Below, piece by piece: positions 1 to 7,364 of a stretch of 33,415 nt of DNA. The notes beneath the pieces were generated by a model. That model searched no databases, was not told the DNA's origin, and saw nothing but the letters and a program-made list of their open reading frames with translations. The stretch spans positions 1 through 33,415 of IMG/VR virus record IMGVR_UViG_3300021356_000081, one strand, 5' to 3'. The stretch comes from a virus. Position 1 is the first letter of the stretch, and every line of letters starts with the position of its first letter. Made by a program: the position numbers and the translations under genes.

Positions 1-1
1 C

Positions 2-271
2 TATCCTGATGGGATCGTACAAATAAGACACCAGGATGGTAGAGTGTGTCGATACATTATTGAGATCAAACCTCAAAGACAATGTATCGAACCCAAGAAA
101 CCAGCCAGAGTTACAAAGTCGTATATTAATGAATGTACAACTTATGCAGTCAATCAAGCCAAATGGACCGCAGCCGAGGAGTTTGCAAAAGATAATGGAG
201 TTCAGTTCAAAGTTTTGACCGAACACGATCTTGGAATCCCTCAACCAAAAAAGCGTAAAAAACGCAAATAA
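2..271 (+). CDS. gp4: Head completion protein, gp4-like, 3' part
   Basis: Only the last 89 codons are in the window; the start lies upstream of base 1. The visible part opens with Y-P-D, followed about 18 residues later by I-I-E-I-K-P. That P-D...E-x-K arrangement is the core of PD-(D/E)xK nucleases and matches T4 gp4-type head completion proteins, which act on the filled capsid before tail joining (family knowledge). The C-terminus is strongly basic (Lys/Arg run over the last 8 residues), suiting DNA contact. The stop codon TAA lies inside a late-promoter motif (267-274) that serves the next gene. The GTG at 44 is an internal Val, not a start. The gp4 assignment rests on motif and position. 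Confidence 0.75.
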   Translation, partial: YPDGIVQIRHQDGRVCRYIIEIKPQRQCIEPKKPARVTKSYINECTTYAVNQAKWTAAEEFAKDNGVQFKVLTEHDLGIPQPKKRKKRK

Positions 272-274
272 ATA
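267..274 (+). promoter_or_regulatory. T4-type late promoter AATAAATA
   Basis: AATAAATA matches the T4-like late promoter core (NATAAATA) 29 nt upstream of the gp26-like start at 304. The TAA stop of the preceding gene is embedded in the motif. Confidence 0.6.
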
Positions 275-303
275 ATCATATCTGAAATCTTTATTAGATT
301 GTC

Positions 304-1020
304 ATGCCTTTACCAAAAATTGCTACCCCAACATATGAGTTGGAATTGCCCTCAACTAAACAAACTATTAAGTTTAGACCTTTCTTAGTCAAGGAAGAGA
401 AGTTACTTGTTCTTGCTCTGGAGAGTGAGGATACAAAAAATATTACTACAGCAATCAAAACAGTCATTAAAAACTGTATTAGTACAAGAGGAATCAAGGT
501 AGAAAGTCTTCCCACTTTTGATATTGAATATCTCTTCTTGAACATTAGGGGTAAGTCTGTTGGTGAAGAAGTTGAAGTAAATCTGGTTGCACCTGATGAC
601 GGTGAAACAACTGTCACTGTCAAGATTGACCTTGAGGATATCAAGGTCGTCGAAACTGAAGGACACGATAAACAGATTAGACTTGACGATAGTCTTATGA
701 TGGAGATGAAGTACCCATCTCTTGATCAGTTTATCAAAAATAACTTTGACTTCAACGACACAAGTGTTGACAGATCATTTGAATTGATTGCAACTTGTAT
801 TGATAAAATCTATAACGAAGAAGAGGTCTGGTCTACTGAGGATGTGAGTAAGAAGGAAATTATCGAATTCCTTGAACAAATGAGTTCTGCTCAATTTAAA
901 TCAATTGAGAAGTTCTTTGATACAATGCCTAAACTTTCCCACTCAATAGAACTTAAAAACCCAGTCACCAAAGTTAAGAGTACAGTAGTACTGGAGGGTC
1001 TCTCAAGTTTTTTCGGATAG
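304..1020 (+). CDS. gp26: Baseplate hub protein, gp26-like (T4_baseplate family)
   Basis: This 238-aa protein starts MPLPKIATPTYEL and continues with the pattern K-F-R-P-F-L-V-K-E-E-K-L-L, typical of the T4 gp26 baseplate family (recognised by eye). T4 gp26 is 208 aa, so the size fits. It should act in the cytoplasm during baseplate hub or tail assembly. No clear SD precedes the ATG; the late promoter is 29 nt upstream. The last codons are S-F-F-G-stop, written across a T-TTT-TTC slippery heptamer (1008-1014) with GGAGGG just upstream. A fraction of ribosomes may therefore slip to -1 and make a protein of about 298 aa ending at 1199. Its place right before the tape-measure-like genes resembles tail assembly chaperone genes of other tailed phages. 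The name is fairly sure; the chaperone role is inferred. Confidence 0.8.
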   Translation: MPLPKIATPTYELELPSTKQTIKFRPFLVKEEKLLVLALESEDTKNITTAIKTVIKNCISTRGIKVESLPTFDIEYLFLNIRGKSVGEEVEVNLVAPDDGETTVTVKIDLEDIKVVETEGHDKQIRLDDSLMMEMKYPSLDQFIKNNFDFNDTSVDRSFELIATCIDKIYNEEEVWSTEDVSKKEIIEFLEQMSSAQFKSIEKFFDTMPKLSHSIELKNPVTKVKSTVVLEGLSSFFG

Positions 1021-1056
1021 GTTTGGTACACATGGACTTGGAGAATTACTTCAAGT
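993..1056 (+). promoter_or_regulatory. Putative programmed -1 ribosomal frameshift site
   Basis: Three elements are visible. GGAGGG (993-998) is an SD-like sequence. T-TTT-TTC (1008-1014) lies in the zero frame of the gp26-like gene as X-XXY-YYZ. An 8-bp hairpin (1036-1043 with 1049-1056, loop AATTA, one G-T pair) lies 21 nt downstream. The SD-to-slip distance of 9 nt resembles E. coli dnaX. After the slip the -1 frame is open (R-I-G-L-V-H-M-D-L) and enters the short gene at 1032. The hairpin is farther from the slip site than usual and may not contribute. Confidence 0.6.
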
Positions 1057-1199
1057 TGAATTTTTCCTTAATGCAGTACCATAAATATTCATTAACAGAG
1101 ATCGAAAACATGATGCCTTGGGAAAGGGACATCTATGTTGCATTACTTCAAAATCACTTAGAGGAAGAAGAGCAAAAGATGAAGGCACGCAATGGCTAG
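1032..1199 (+). CDS. Small tail-assembly protein; likely -1 frameshift extension of the gp26-like gene
   Basis: These 55 codons begin M-D-L-E-N-Y-F-K and contain S-L-T-E-I-E-N-M-M-P-W-E-R-D-I-Y, then a Glu-rich helix ending K-A-R-N-G. A short acidic helical segment of this kind, just before a tape measure gene, resembles the downstream half of frameshifted tail chaperones (lambda T, P2 E'). It lies in the -1 frame of the preceding gene with no stop between them, so it may be made mainly as a fusion, although its own ATG is usable. There is no strong SD. It overlaps the next gene by 8 nt (1192-1199). A CATAAATA sequence at 1080-1087 inside it could be a weak late promoter for the next gene, but coding constraint may explain it. 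Confidence 0.65.
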   Translation: MDLENYFKLNFSLMQYHKYSLTEIENMMPWERDIYVALLQNHLEEEEQKMKARNG

Positions 1200-3378
1200 A
1201 AAAATCCGAAGGAGTTCATCAGATAAAAAGGCAGCTGCTGAGAAAATTCTCAGAGAACTTCAGGATGCCAAAAAATCTGATGACGCACCCGCGGGTTTAG
1301 ACGATCTTATTAAAAGTATTCAAAACGAAGCAAAGAGAGAAGAGAAAAGAAAGAAAGAAGTAACGGCAATAGTTAAGACTATAGGTAAGTCTAATAAGCA
1401 ACAATCAAAACCTGCAAAACAAGAGGATATAGATCCAAGAATTCTTGAGTTGCTTGGTATTGAGGACTACGAGGCTGAATTAGACTATGAAGATTATGCT
1501 GTATTGCTCAAAGAAGCAATGGTGAAGAGAACCATCAGTGGTTCTGAGGATCAGGAAGGTGATACCGAAATACTTAAGAAAGAACTTAAAAGAGCAAGAA
1601 GTTCAAGTGGTAAATTCAAACCCAAAAAGAAGACGGTAAAGGCTTCTAACTTTGTTGGTAGATCTGAAACGACAGGTCAATCGGCACAACAGGCTTCGGG
1701 TAAGATTACAACTCTTGATTCTACAGGGCCAGCAAGGACTGAGATCAAACAAGAGAGACAAGAAGAACTCGTCCCCCTTGCCACAACACTCACAAGAATT
1801 GATGATAATCTAAAACAGGTTCTTGAACTCGACAGAGAAAAGAACAAGAGAGAAAAGACTGCTGCAAATAAACTAAGAAGAGAGAAGGCAACAGCAAGTA
1901 GAAGAACACGAGAAGCCCAAATGGAGGGTGGTGGATCAAAATCTGATCCGAAGGCAATTGAGAAGGCAACTAAACCATTTACAGGTGCCTTTGACGCAAT
2001 AATGAATTTCTTCAAGAATATTGCACTTGGAGGGCTTGTTTCTTTCTTATTAGAGGTAGTTAAAGACCCTGGTATTATTGTCAGACCATTCTATGACTTT
2101 GGTAATTTTGTTATCGATTTTATCAATAAGTATGTCATCGGTTTTGTCAACGAAATTCTATTAGCACCTGTCAATTTATTGATTGGTGGACTGAATAACG
2201 TACTCAGTGCAATAAATGACGCAATCAATAGTCTGAAGAAATTGAATCCCTTTGATGATTCTCCACCAAATGATTTTGAACGTATTGGTGACGTTAAATT
2301 ACCAGAAATACCAAACTTAGAGTATCCACAATGGGCACAGAAACAAGAAGATGGTGGTGAAGTTGTAGATGCAAAACAAATATCGATGGAGAAGGGTGGA
2401 GCAATAACTCCGAGCACTGGTGTGAAAGTAGAAGGTATGGGTAAAGACACCCAACTTGTTGCTGCACAACCAGGTGAAGTTATGATGAGTAAGAAGGCAG
2501 TTGATACATATGGTGCGTCCAACCTTCTGAAAGCAAATGCTGCTGCTGGTGGTAGTAACATTCCAACCTTTGCAAAAATTCAGGGACTTGAGGGAGGAGG
2601 TAAAGTCACTGATAATTTCCCTGACTTTGGAAGCATCCTCGGTATGTCAGGTGGTGGCATGGTCGGTGGTGAAAATGATAACTTCGCAAAAGAGATGATC
2701 AAGGTCCATGAAGGACTACGACTTGACAAGTATCTTGATAGTCGTGGATTCCCTACGATTGGTTATGGTCACTTGATTGAGAAAGGTGAGTCTATGCCTG
2801 ACCGTATCACCAAACAGAAGGCAGATGAATTATTTGATATGGATTATGAACATCATAAGGCAGCTGCAAAGAAGATTCCTGGATACGATAAGGCAAGTGG
2901 GTTACAGAAAGCAGCTCTGATTGACCTGACATTTAATATGGGTCCTGCATGGGCAAGTGGATTCCCATCATTTAAGAAGGCATTTGCTGCTGGTGATTAT
3001 GATCGAGCAGGAAAGGAATTAGTTGATAGTGCATGGTATGGTCAAGTCGGTCGAAGAGCACCAACGATTGTGAATCTGATCAAGGGTAAGAGTGCTAATG
3101 CAGCATATCTTAAAGATGCACCTAAGCCAACACCAGGAACTGGTGGATCGAATCAAGCACAGATGTCTTCTTCGTCGCCATCCTCCTCATCTGACATTCA
3201 ACCATACAGTAGTAGTGGTGGCGGAGGAGCACAAGTAGCCATTCCTTTACCTCAAAAACAATCAGGCACAAATAGTGCATCATCCGCTGGTCAAAAATCA
3301 GTCCCAGGATTCTCTGCAGAGGATTTACATAATTTTGATTTGATCGTTGTTAAATCAATCTATAACATAGTGGGATAA
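1192..3378 (+). CDS. Tape-measure-like tail protein with T4-lysozyme (GH24) domain
   Basis: This 728-aa protein has a Lys/Glu/Arg-rich, probably coiled N-terminal third. A hydrophobic segment follows (about residues 265-350, with FLLEVV, YVIGFV and NLLIGGLNNV). Next is a P-G-E-V-M-M-S-K-K-A motif common in tail tape measure proteins. A T4-lysozyme domain occupies about residues 497-640. The triad aligns exactly with T4 lysozyme E11/D20/T26 as E507, D516 and T522 (H-E-G-L-R-L ... T-I-G-Y-G-H). A Ser/Gly-rich tail ends the protein. It probably sits in the tail lumen or hub and cuts peptidoglycan at infection. In T4 the tail lysozyme is inserted in gp5; the gp5-like gene here lacks it. Whether this or the next protein sets tail length is unknown. 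Confidence 0.75.
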   Translation: MARKIRRSSSDKKAAAEKILRELQDAKKSDDAPAGLDDLIKSIQNEAKREEKRKKEVTAIVKTIGKSNKQQSKPAKQEDIDPRILELLGIEDYEAELDYEDYAVLLKEAMVKRTISGSEDQEGDTEILKKELKRARSSSGKFKPKKKTVKASNFVGRSETTGQSAQQASGKITTLDSTGPARTEIKQERQEELVPLATTLTRIDDNLKQVLELDREKNKREKTAANKLRREKATASRRTREAQMEGGGSKSDPKAIEKATKPFTGAFDAIMNFFKNIALGGLVSFLLEVVKDPGIIVRPFYDFGNFVIDFINKYVIGFVNEILLAPVNLLIGGLNNVLSAINDAINSLKKLNPFDDSPPNDFERIGDVKLPEIPNLEYPQWAQKQEDGGEVVDAKQISMEKGGAITPSTGVKVEGMGKDTQLVAAQPGEVMMSKKAVDTYGASNLLKANAAAGGSNIPTFAKIQGLEGGGKVTDNFPDFGSILGMSGGGMVGGENDNFAKEMIKVHEGLRLDKYLDSRGFPTIGYGHLIEKGESMPDRITKQKADELFDMDYEHHKAAAKKIPGYDKASGLQKAALIDLTFNMGPAWASGFPSFKKAFAAGDYDRAGKELVDSAWYGQVGRRAPTIVNLIKGKSANAAYLKDAPKPTPGTGGSNQAQMSSSSPSSSSDIQPYSSSGGGGAQVAIPLPQKQSGTNSASSAGQKSVPGFSAEDLHNFDLIVVKSIYNIVG

Positions 3379-3381
3379 GAT

Positions 3382-6063
3382 ATGGCCATACCTATGTTGT
3401 TGGGAGGAGTTACTAAAGGTCTTCTTGGTGGTGCGGCTAAGAAGACAGTTGGTGGTGGTAAAAAGAATAAAGATGCAAAGAAGTTTGTTGCAGGAAAAGA
3501 TGCTGATGCAATCGTAAAACAACAAAAACAAAGTGTTGTTAAAAAATCGGATATCATTCCAAAGAGACAGACAAAGTTTATAAGTCTTCCATCTTCAGTT
3601 TATAAGGTACCAGATACAAAGACCGATAAAGACGTATCTGTTGATAGTCTCAAGAAACAACTTGATAATATTGATAAGACCACTCAATCATTGATATTGA
3701 TTGGTAAGACCGAGAATGAAAATCTTCAGGCAATGGCCCGAAGTGTTGAAGAGGAATCTGACAAAAGAAATAGAGACAGACTTGAAAAGAATTTAGAAAA
3801 GGGAAAGAAGAAAGGTAAGAAAGGTGCATCCTTTATTACACCACAAGGTGGATTTGATCCTCTCGGTTTTCTATCAAATATTCTTTTAGGGGGAGCTGCT
3901 TTAGGTCTTCTCAACCTTATTAATGGAAAATTTGGAAATCTTGGTAAGATGGACGTAGGTCCATTAAAGAATTTCCTTGTTGCTGCTGCTACCTTACTCA
4001 AACCAGCAAAAAATGCCTTAAAGGGTATAGGTTCGAAATTAGGTGCTTTAGCTGGTAAATTAAAATCAAAATTTCTTAAGGCTATTGGTCGTTTTGGAAA
4101 GGGTGTAAAAAATCTTATAAGAGGTGTCAAGAATTTATTACTTAAAGCAATAGGTATAGAACCAGGAGTACCAGGATCAAAGGGGAATACTAAAAAGGAT
4201 GGAAGTAGAAAAAATAAACGTGGAAGAAAAAAACCCACGAGTAAGAAACCTCCAAAGGTTAAAAAAACACCACCAAAAATTAGACCTGGATCAATTGCTG
4301 ACAAAGCAACAAAATTAAACAAGGGTCTCAAAGACGCTATTTCTAAAAATAAAGTAGCGAGTAATGTCGTTAAGGGTGCCAAGGCTACTGGTAATGTAGT
4401 AAAAGGTAGCGCACAAGCTGTGGCTAAGGGTGCAAAAAGTGCTGTTAACACTGCAAAGGCAGTTGCCAAGGGTGTTAAGGCTACAATGGCAGCCACTAAG
4501 AACTTTTTAGGGAGAGTTCCGATTCTTGGATCATTGTTAGTTGGTGTCTTCACACTCTTCGAAGATGAAGATGGTGATGGAAAACCTGACATGAAGTTTG
4601 ATAAGGCACTATTCAAAGCGGGTGGCGCCGCGATTGGTGGTGCTATTGGTTCTTTCATACCGATACCTGTCATCGGAACGATGCTTGGTACCTTTATTGG
4701 TGAATATATTGGTGATATTTTTTATGAGTTACTGAGAGGTGGTGGTGCCTCTGCTGTTGGAGAGAAGTTAAAGAAAGATTTTAAGGAAGCATTAGGAGGG
4801 TTGGAATGGATTGGAGGTATCTTAAAAGATGCTGGAGACGCTGCATTAGAATGGGTGAAGGGTGTCTTCAATAGATTTTATGAAGGACTTCCAAAGTTGA
4901 AGTTCCCTGAGAAGATTGGTGTCGGTTGGGCATCGATAGACTTCCCGTTCGGTCTCGGTGGTAAAGAAATCCCTCATCCTAGATTGTTCGGTACTGGAAT
5001 CGTTGAACTCCCTGCTGCAATGATGAAGGCCATCACAACTCCAAATGTTGAGACAAAGGGCCCTGTTGATGCACCTAAGGTAGATGTCAAAAATCCAGAG
5101 GAAGGATCTGGAAGTTCTCCTCATGTGACTTCTTCATCAGGTTCTTCATCTCCGACTACAATAACACCTACCGAAGGGTCATCTGGTGGTGGTCTTAAGG
5201 ACACAGTGGATACTGTAAACTTCCAGGAAATTGGTGCAGGGAAGGGTCCTGTTGGATTGACAAGTAAGAGAGGTAGAAGATGGGGTAAGATGCACCGTGG
5301 TGTTGATATTGGTACCAGTGGTCAGAAAGGTTGGTATGTTGCTCTCAAACTCAAGGGTAAGGTCAGTGATGTAGGAACCTTTGCGGGTTATGGAGAAACT
5401 GTTATCATCACATCAGGTGATAAGGATTATTTGTTTGCCCACCTGGCTGCAGGTAGTATCAAGGTCAAAAAAGGTCAGAACTACAATGGTGAAGTCATTG
5501 GTGAGATCGGTAACACTGGTGCTGGAACTGGAGAACACCTTCACTTCGAAGTCAGTCCTAAGGGAACAGGTGGATATCAACAGGATGAGGATCCAATGCC
5601 TTATGTGAAGTATCTACAGATCGGTAGATTCGATGGTACTGCAAATAGTGATCCAGGACAAAATGATACCTCTTCTCAGGGTGAATTGAGTGTAGAACAA
5701 CCACCTAAGAGAAGTGACTTTGCTTCTGGAAGAAGTGGTGGTAAGGCTTTTGCACAGGCACAAAAAGAATATAAAGAAAGACAAGAACAACAAAAGGAGG
5801 CAAATATAAGTTCATCACAACCATCCACTCAGTCTCAGGCATCAAGTACCAGTAGTATTTCACAAGGAACTTCGTATACACCAGGACCAGGATCATCAGG
5901 TTCGGGTACAGCAATTGCTCCTATGCCAGCACAAGCACCTGCAGCTTCAGGTGGAGGTGGTGGAGGAGGATCACCTGTTGGTCGTTCTGGTCCGACCAAA
6001 CAAGACGTAGTAAATAGTTATTATATGTCACAGCTTCTTGGCTTCTTATATAAACAGGGATAA
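3382..6063 (+). CDS. Tape-measure-like tail protein with M23 (LytM) peptidase domain
   Basis: This 893-aa protein has a basic, Ala/Lys-rich N-terminal half with several hydrophobic stretches. One is a Gly-zipper segment (about residues 415-450, G-G-A-A-I-G-G-A-I-G). Just before it, residues 395-403 form DxDxDGxxD, a calcium-loop pattern as in dockerins or thrombospondin repeats. An M23 metallopeptidase domain spans about residues 615-745. Its zinc ligands are H638 and D642 (H-R-G-V-D) and H721 in H719-L-H721-F-E. The C-terminus is a Gln/Ser/Gly-rich linker. Length, hydrophobic segments and position after the chaperone-like genes fit a tail tape measure that also cleaves peptide cross-links on entry. 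The start at 3382 follows the previous stop by 3 nt. Tape measure identity is inferred; the M23 domain is clear. Confidence 0.75.
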   Translation: MAIPMLLGGVTKGLLGGAAKKTVGGGKKNKDAKKFVAGKDADAIVKQQKQSVVKKSDIIPKRQTKFISLPSSVYKVPDTKTDKDVSVDSLKKQLDNIDKTTQSLILIGKTENENLQAMARSVEEESDKRNRDRLEKNLEKGKKKGKKGASFITPQGGFDPLGFLSNILLGGAALGLLNLINGKFGNLGKMDVGPLKNFLVAAATLLKPAKNALKGIGSKLGALAGKLKSKFLKAIGRFGKGVKNLIRGVKNLLLKAIGIEPGVPGSKGNTKKDGSRKNKRGRKKPTSKKPPKVKKTPPKIRPGSIADKATKLNKGLKDAISKNKVASNVVKGAKATGNVVKGSAQAVAKGAKSAVNTAKAVAKGVKATMAATKNFLGRVPILGSLLVGVFTLFEDEDGDGKPDMKFDKALFKAGGAAIGGAIGSFIPIPVIGTMLGTFIGEYIGDIFYELLRGGGASAVGEKLKKDFKEALGGLEWIGGILKDAGDAALEWVKGVFNRFYEGLPKLKFPEKIGVGWASIDFPFGLGGKEIPHPRLFGTGIVELPAAMMKAITTPNVETKGPVDAPKVDVKNPEEGSGSSPHVTSSSGSSSPTTITPTEGSSGGGLKDTVDTVNFQEIGAGKGPVGLTSKRGRRWGKMHRGVDIGTSGQKGWYVALKLKGKVSDVGTFAGYGETVIITSGDKDYLFAHLAAGSIKVKKGQNYNGEVIGEIGNTGAGTGEHLHFEVSPKGTGGYQQDEDPMPYVKYLQIGRFDGTANSDPGQNDTSSQGELSVEQPPKRSDFASGRSGGKAFAQAQKEYKERQEQQKEANISSSQPSTQSQASSTSSISQGTSYTPGPGSSGSGTAIAPMPAQAPAASGGGGGGGSPVGRSGPTKQDVVNSYYMSQLLGFLYKQG

Positions 6064-7364
6064 TGTCACAAGATTCGCTTACAGGACCATCTAATATTCA
6101 AAAGTTTAAAATCTCATCTAATCAGGGAGGTGAATCAGCAGACCTCACTGGTGGTATTGTTGATTTTAGATATTACGAGAGTGTGCTGTCTAATAATGTC
6201 ACAGCAACAGCAATTATTACTGATAGTGGTTTCAAGGGAGAGGGTGATAAACTACAGGAAGATAAAGGTGTGTTAGATAGTCTTCCCATCAGAGGTGGTG
6301 AGAGAACTGATATTGTTATCGAAGATAATTATGGTAATCAACTGACATTTAAGGATGGATTGTATGTGAATAGAGTGAGGGGTGCGGATCCTGGATCTCA
6401 GAAGGAAGTATTTTCAATTGACTTTGCATCCAAAGAATTTTTTGCAAATGAACAGTCAAGGGTACTGGGAAGATATGAAGGAAAAATATCTGATCATGTC
6501 AATAAAATTATAACCGCAATGAAAGGTACTCTTGTCAAGGTTGATAATACATCCCTGAATTATAACTTCATTGGTAATGATAGAAAACCTTTTTACACTT
6601 GTACTTGGTTAGCATCAAAGGCTGTTCCTGATAAAGATGTGGGTAAAAGAGCAGGATACTTATTCTATCAAACAAGAGATGGATTCTTCTTTAGATCTAT
6701 TGATAGTATGTTTGATGAAGAGGCTGGTAAGAAATATGTCCTAAACAATACTGGTCAATTACCTGAGGGATACGATGCAAATATTCTTGACTACAGTATT
6801 GATAGTGATATTGACCTAAAATCTAATCTTACATTAGGTACATATAACAGTAGAGCTATCTACTTTAATCCATTTGCGATGGATTATTATGTCAAAGAAT
6901 TTAAATATCAATCAGATAGTCTTGGAAAGGCTGGTAAGTATTTTGGTGGAGATCAAGTTGCAGAAGAATTTACACAGACTCCAACCAGATTAATGAGTCA
7001 TATATTTGATGTTGGTGCAATGCCTAACGGATCTGGTAATGATCAATTGGCTCAATGGAAGGCAAATTCTACAGCACCAAATTACGATGCTGAGAACACC
7101 ATGGCACAATCAGTCATGAGATATAATCAGATTTTCTCTGTCAAAACAAATATCACTATCCCTCTCGATTATAGTATCAAGGCAGGTAATCTTGTTCAGT
7201 GTGACTTCCCAGAAGTTAGTGGTGAGCATAACATGGAAAAGAACGAACAGACAGGCGGGATATATATGGTAGCAAGTGTGTGTCATAGAAACACACAACG
7301 TGAAAGTTTCACGAGATTGGCTCTAGTTAGAGATTCATTCGGAAGTAAAACAGGATTCAAATGA
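6063..7364 (+). CDS. Baseplate hub protein, gp27-like
   Basis: This 433-aa protein contains the N-terminal pattern F-R-Y-Y-E-S-V-L-S-N-N-V-T-A-T-A-I-I-T-D-S, characteristic of gp27/gpD-type tail hub proteins. A central segment includes F-Y-T-C-T-W-L-A-S-K and G-Y-L-F-Y-Q-T-R-D-G-F-F-F. The C-terminal part (I-K-A-G-N-L-V-Q-C-D-F-P ... G-I-Y-M-V-A-S-V-C-H-R) looks like the closing beta domain of the hub. It should form the trimeric torus between tail tube and spike, directly upstream of its expected partner, the gp5-like gene. The start overlaps the preceding stop by one base (TAATG) and the end overlaps the next start (ATGA), so the genes are probably translationally coupled. Identity is by fold-type pattern and position, since sequence similarity to T4 gp27 is weak. 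Confidence 0.65.
   Translation: MSQDSLTGPSNIQKFKISSNQGGESADLTGGIVDFRYYESVLSNNVTATAIITDSGFKGEGDKLQEDKGVLDSLPIRGGERTDIVIEDNYGNQLTFKDGLYVNRVRGADPGSQKEVFSIDFASKEFFANEQSRVLGRYEGKISDHVNKIITAMKGTLVKVDNTSLNYNFIGNDRKPFYTCTWLASKAVPDKDVGKRAGYLFYQTRDGFFFRSIDSMFDEEAGKKYVLNNTGQLPEGYDANILDYSIDSDIDLKSNLTLGTYNSRAIYFNPFAMDYYVKEFKYQSDSLGKAGKYFGGDQVAEEFTQTPTRLMSHIFDVGAMPNGSGNDQLAQWKANSTAPNYDAENTMAQSVMRYNQIFSVKTNITIPLDYSIKAGNLVQCDFPEVSGEHNMEKNEQTGGIYMVASVCHRNTQRESFTRLALVRDSFGSKTGFK

Noticed and set aside
1080-1087. CATAAATA as a late promoter for the gene at 1192
   Set aside because: It lies inside a coding frame 104 nt from the start, farther than the 17-34 nt seen at the other late promoters; not listed as a feature.
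1677-2561. Two minus-strand open frames opposite the lysozyme-bearing gene
   Set aside because: No recognisable protein pattern and no promoter or SD; explained as codon-bias shadows.
3726-4673. Long open frame on the minus strand (315 codons) opposite the M23 tape-measure-like gene
   Set aside because: It is the mirror of a Lys/Gly/Ala-rich region; its product is low-complexity Phe/Pro/Leu-rich with no motif, and the plus-strand protein is well supported.
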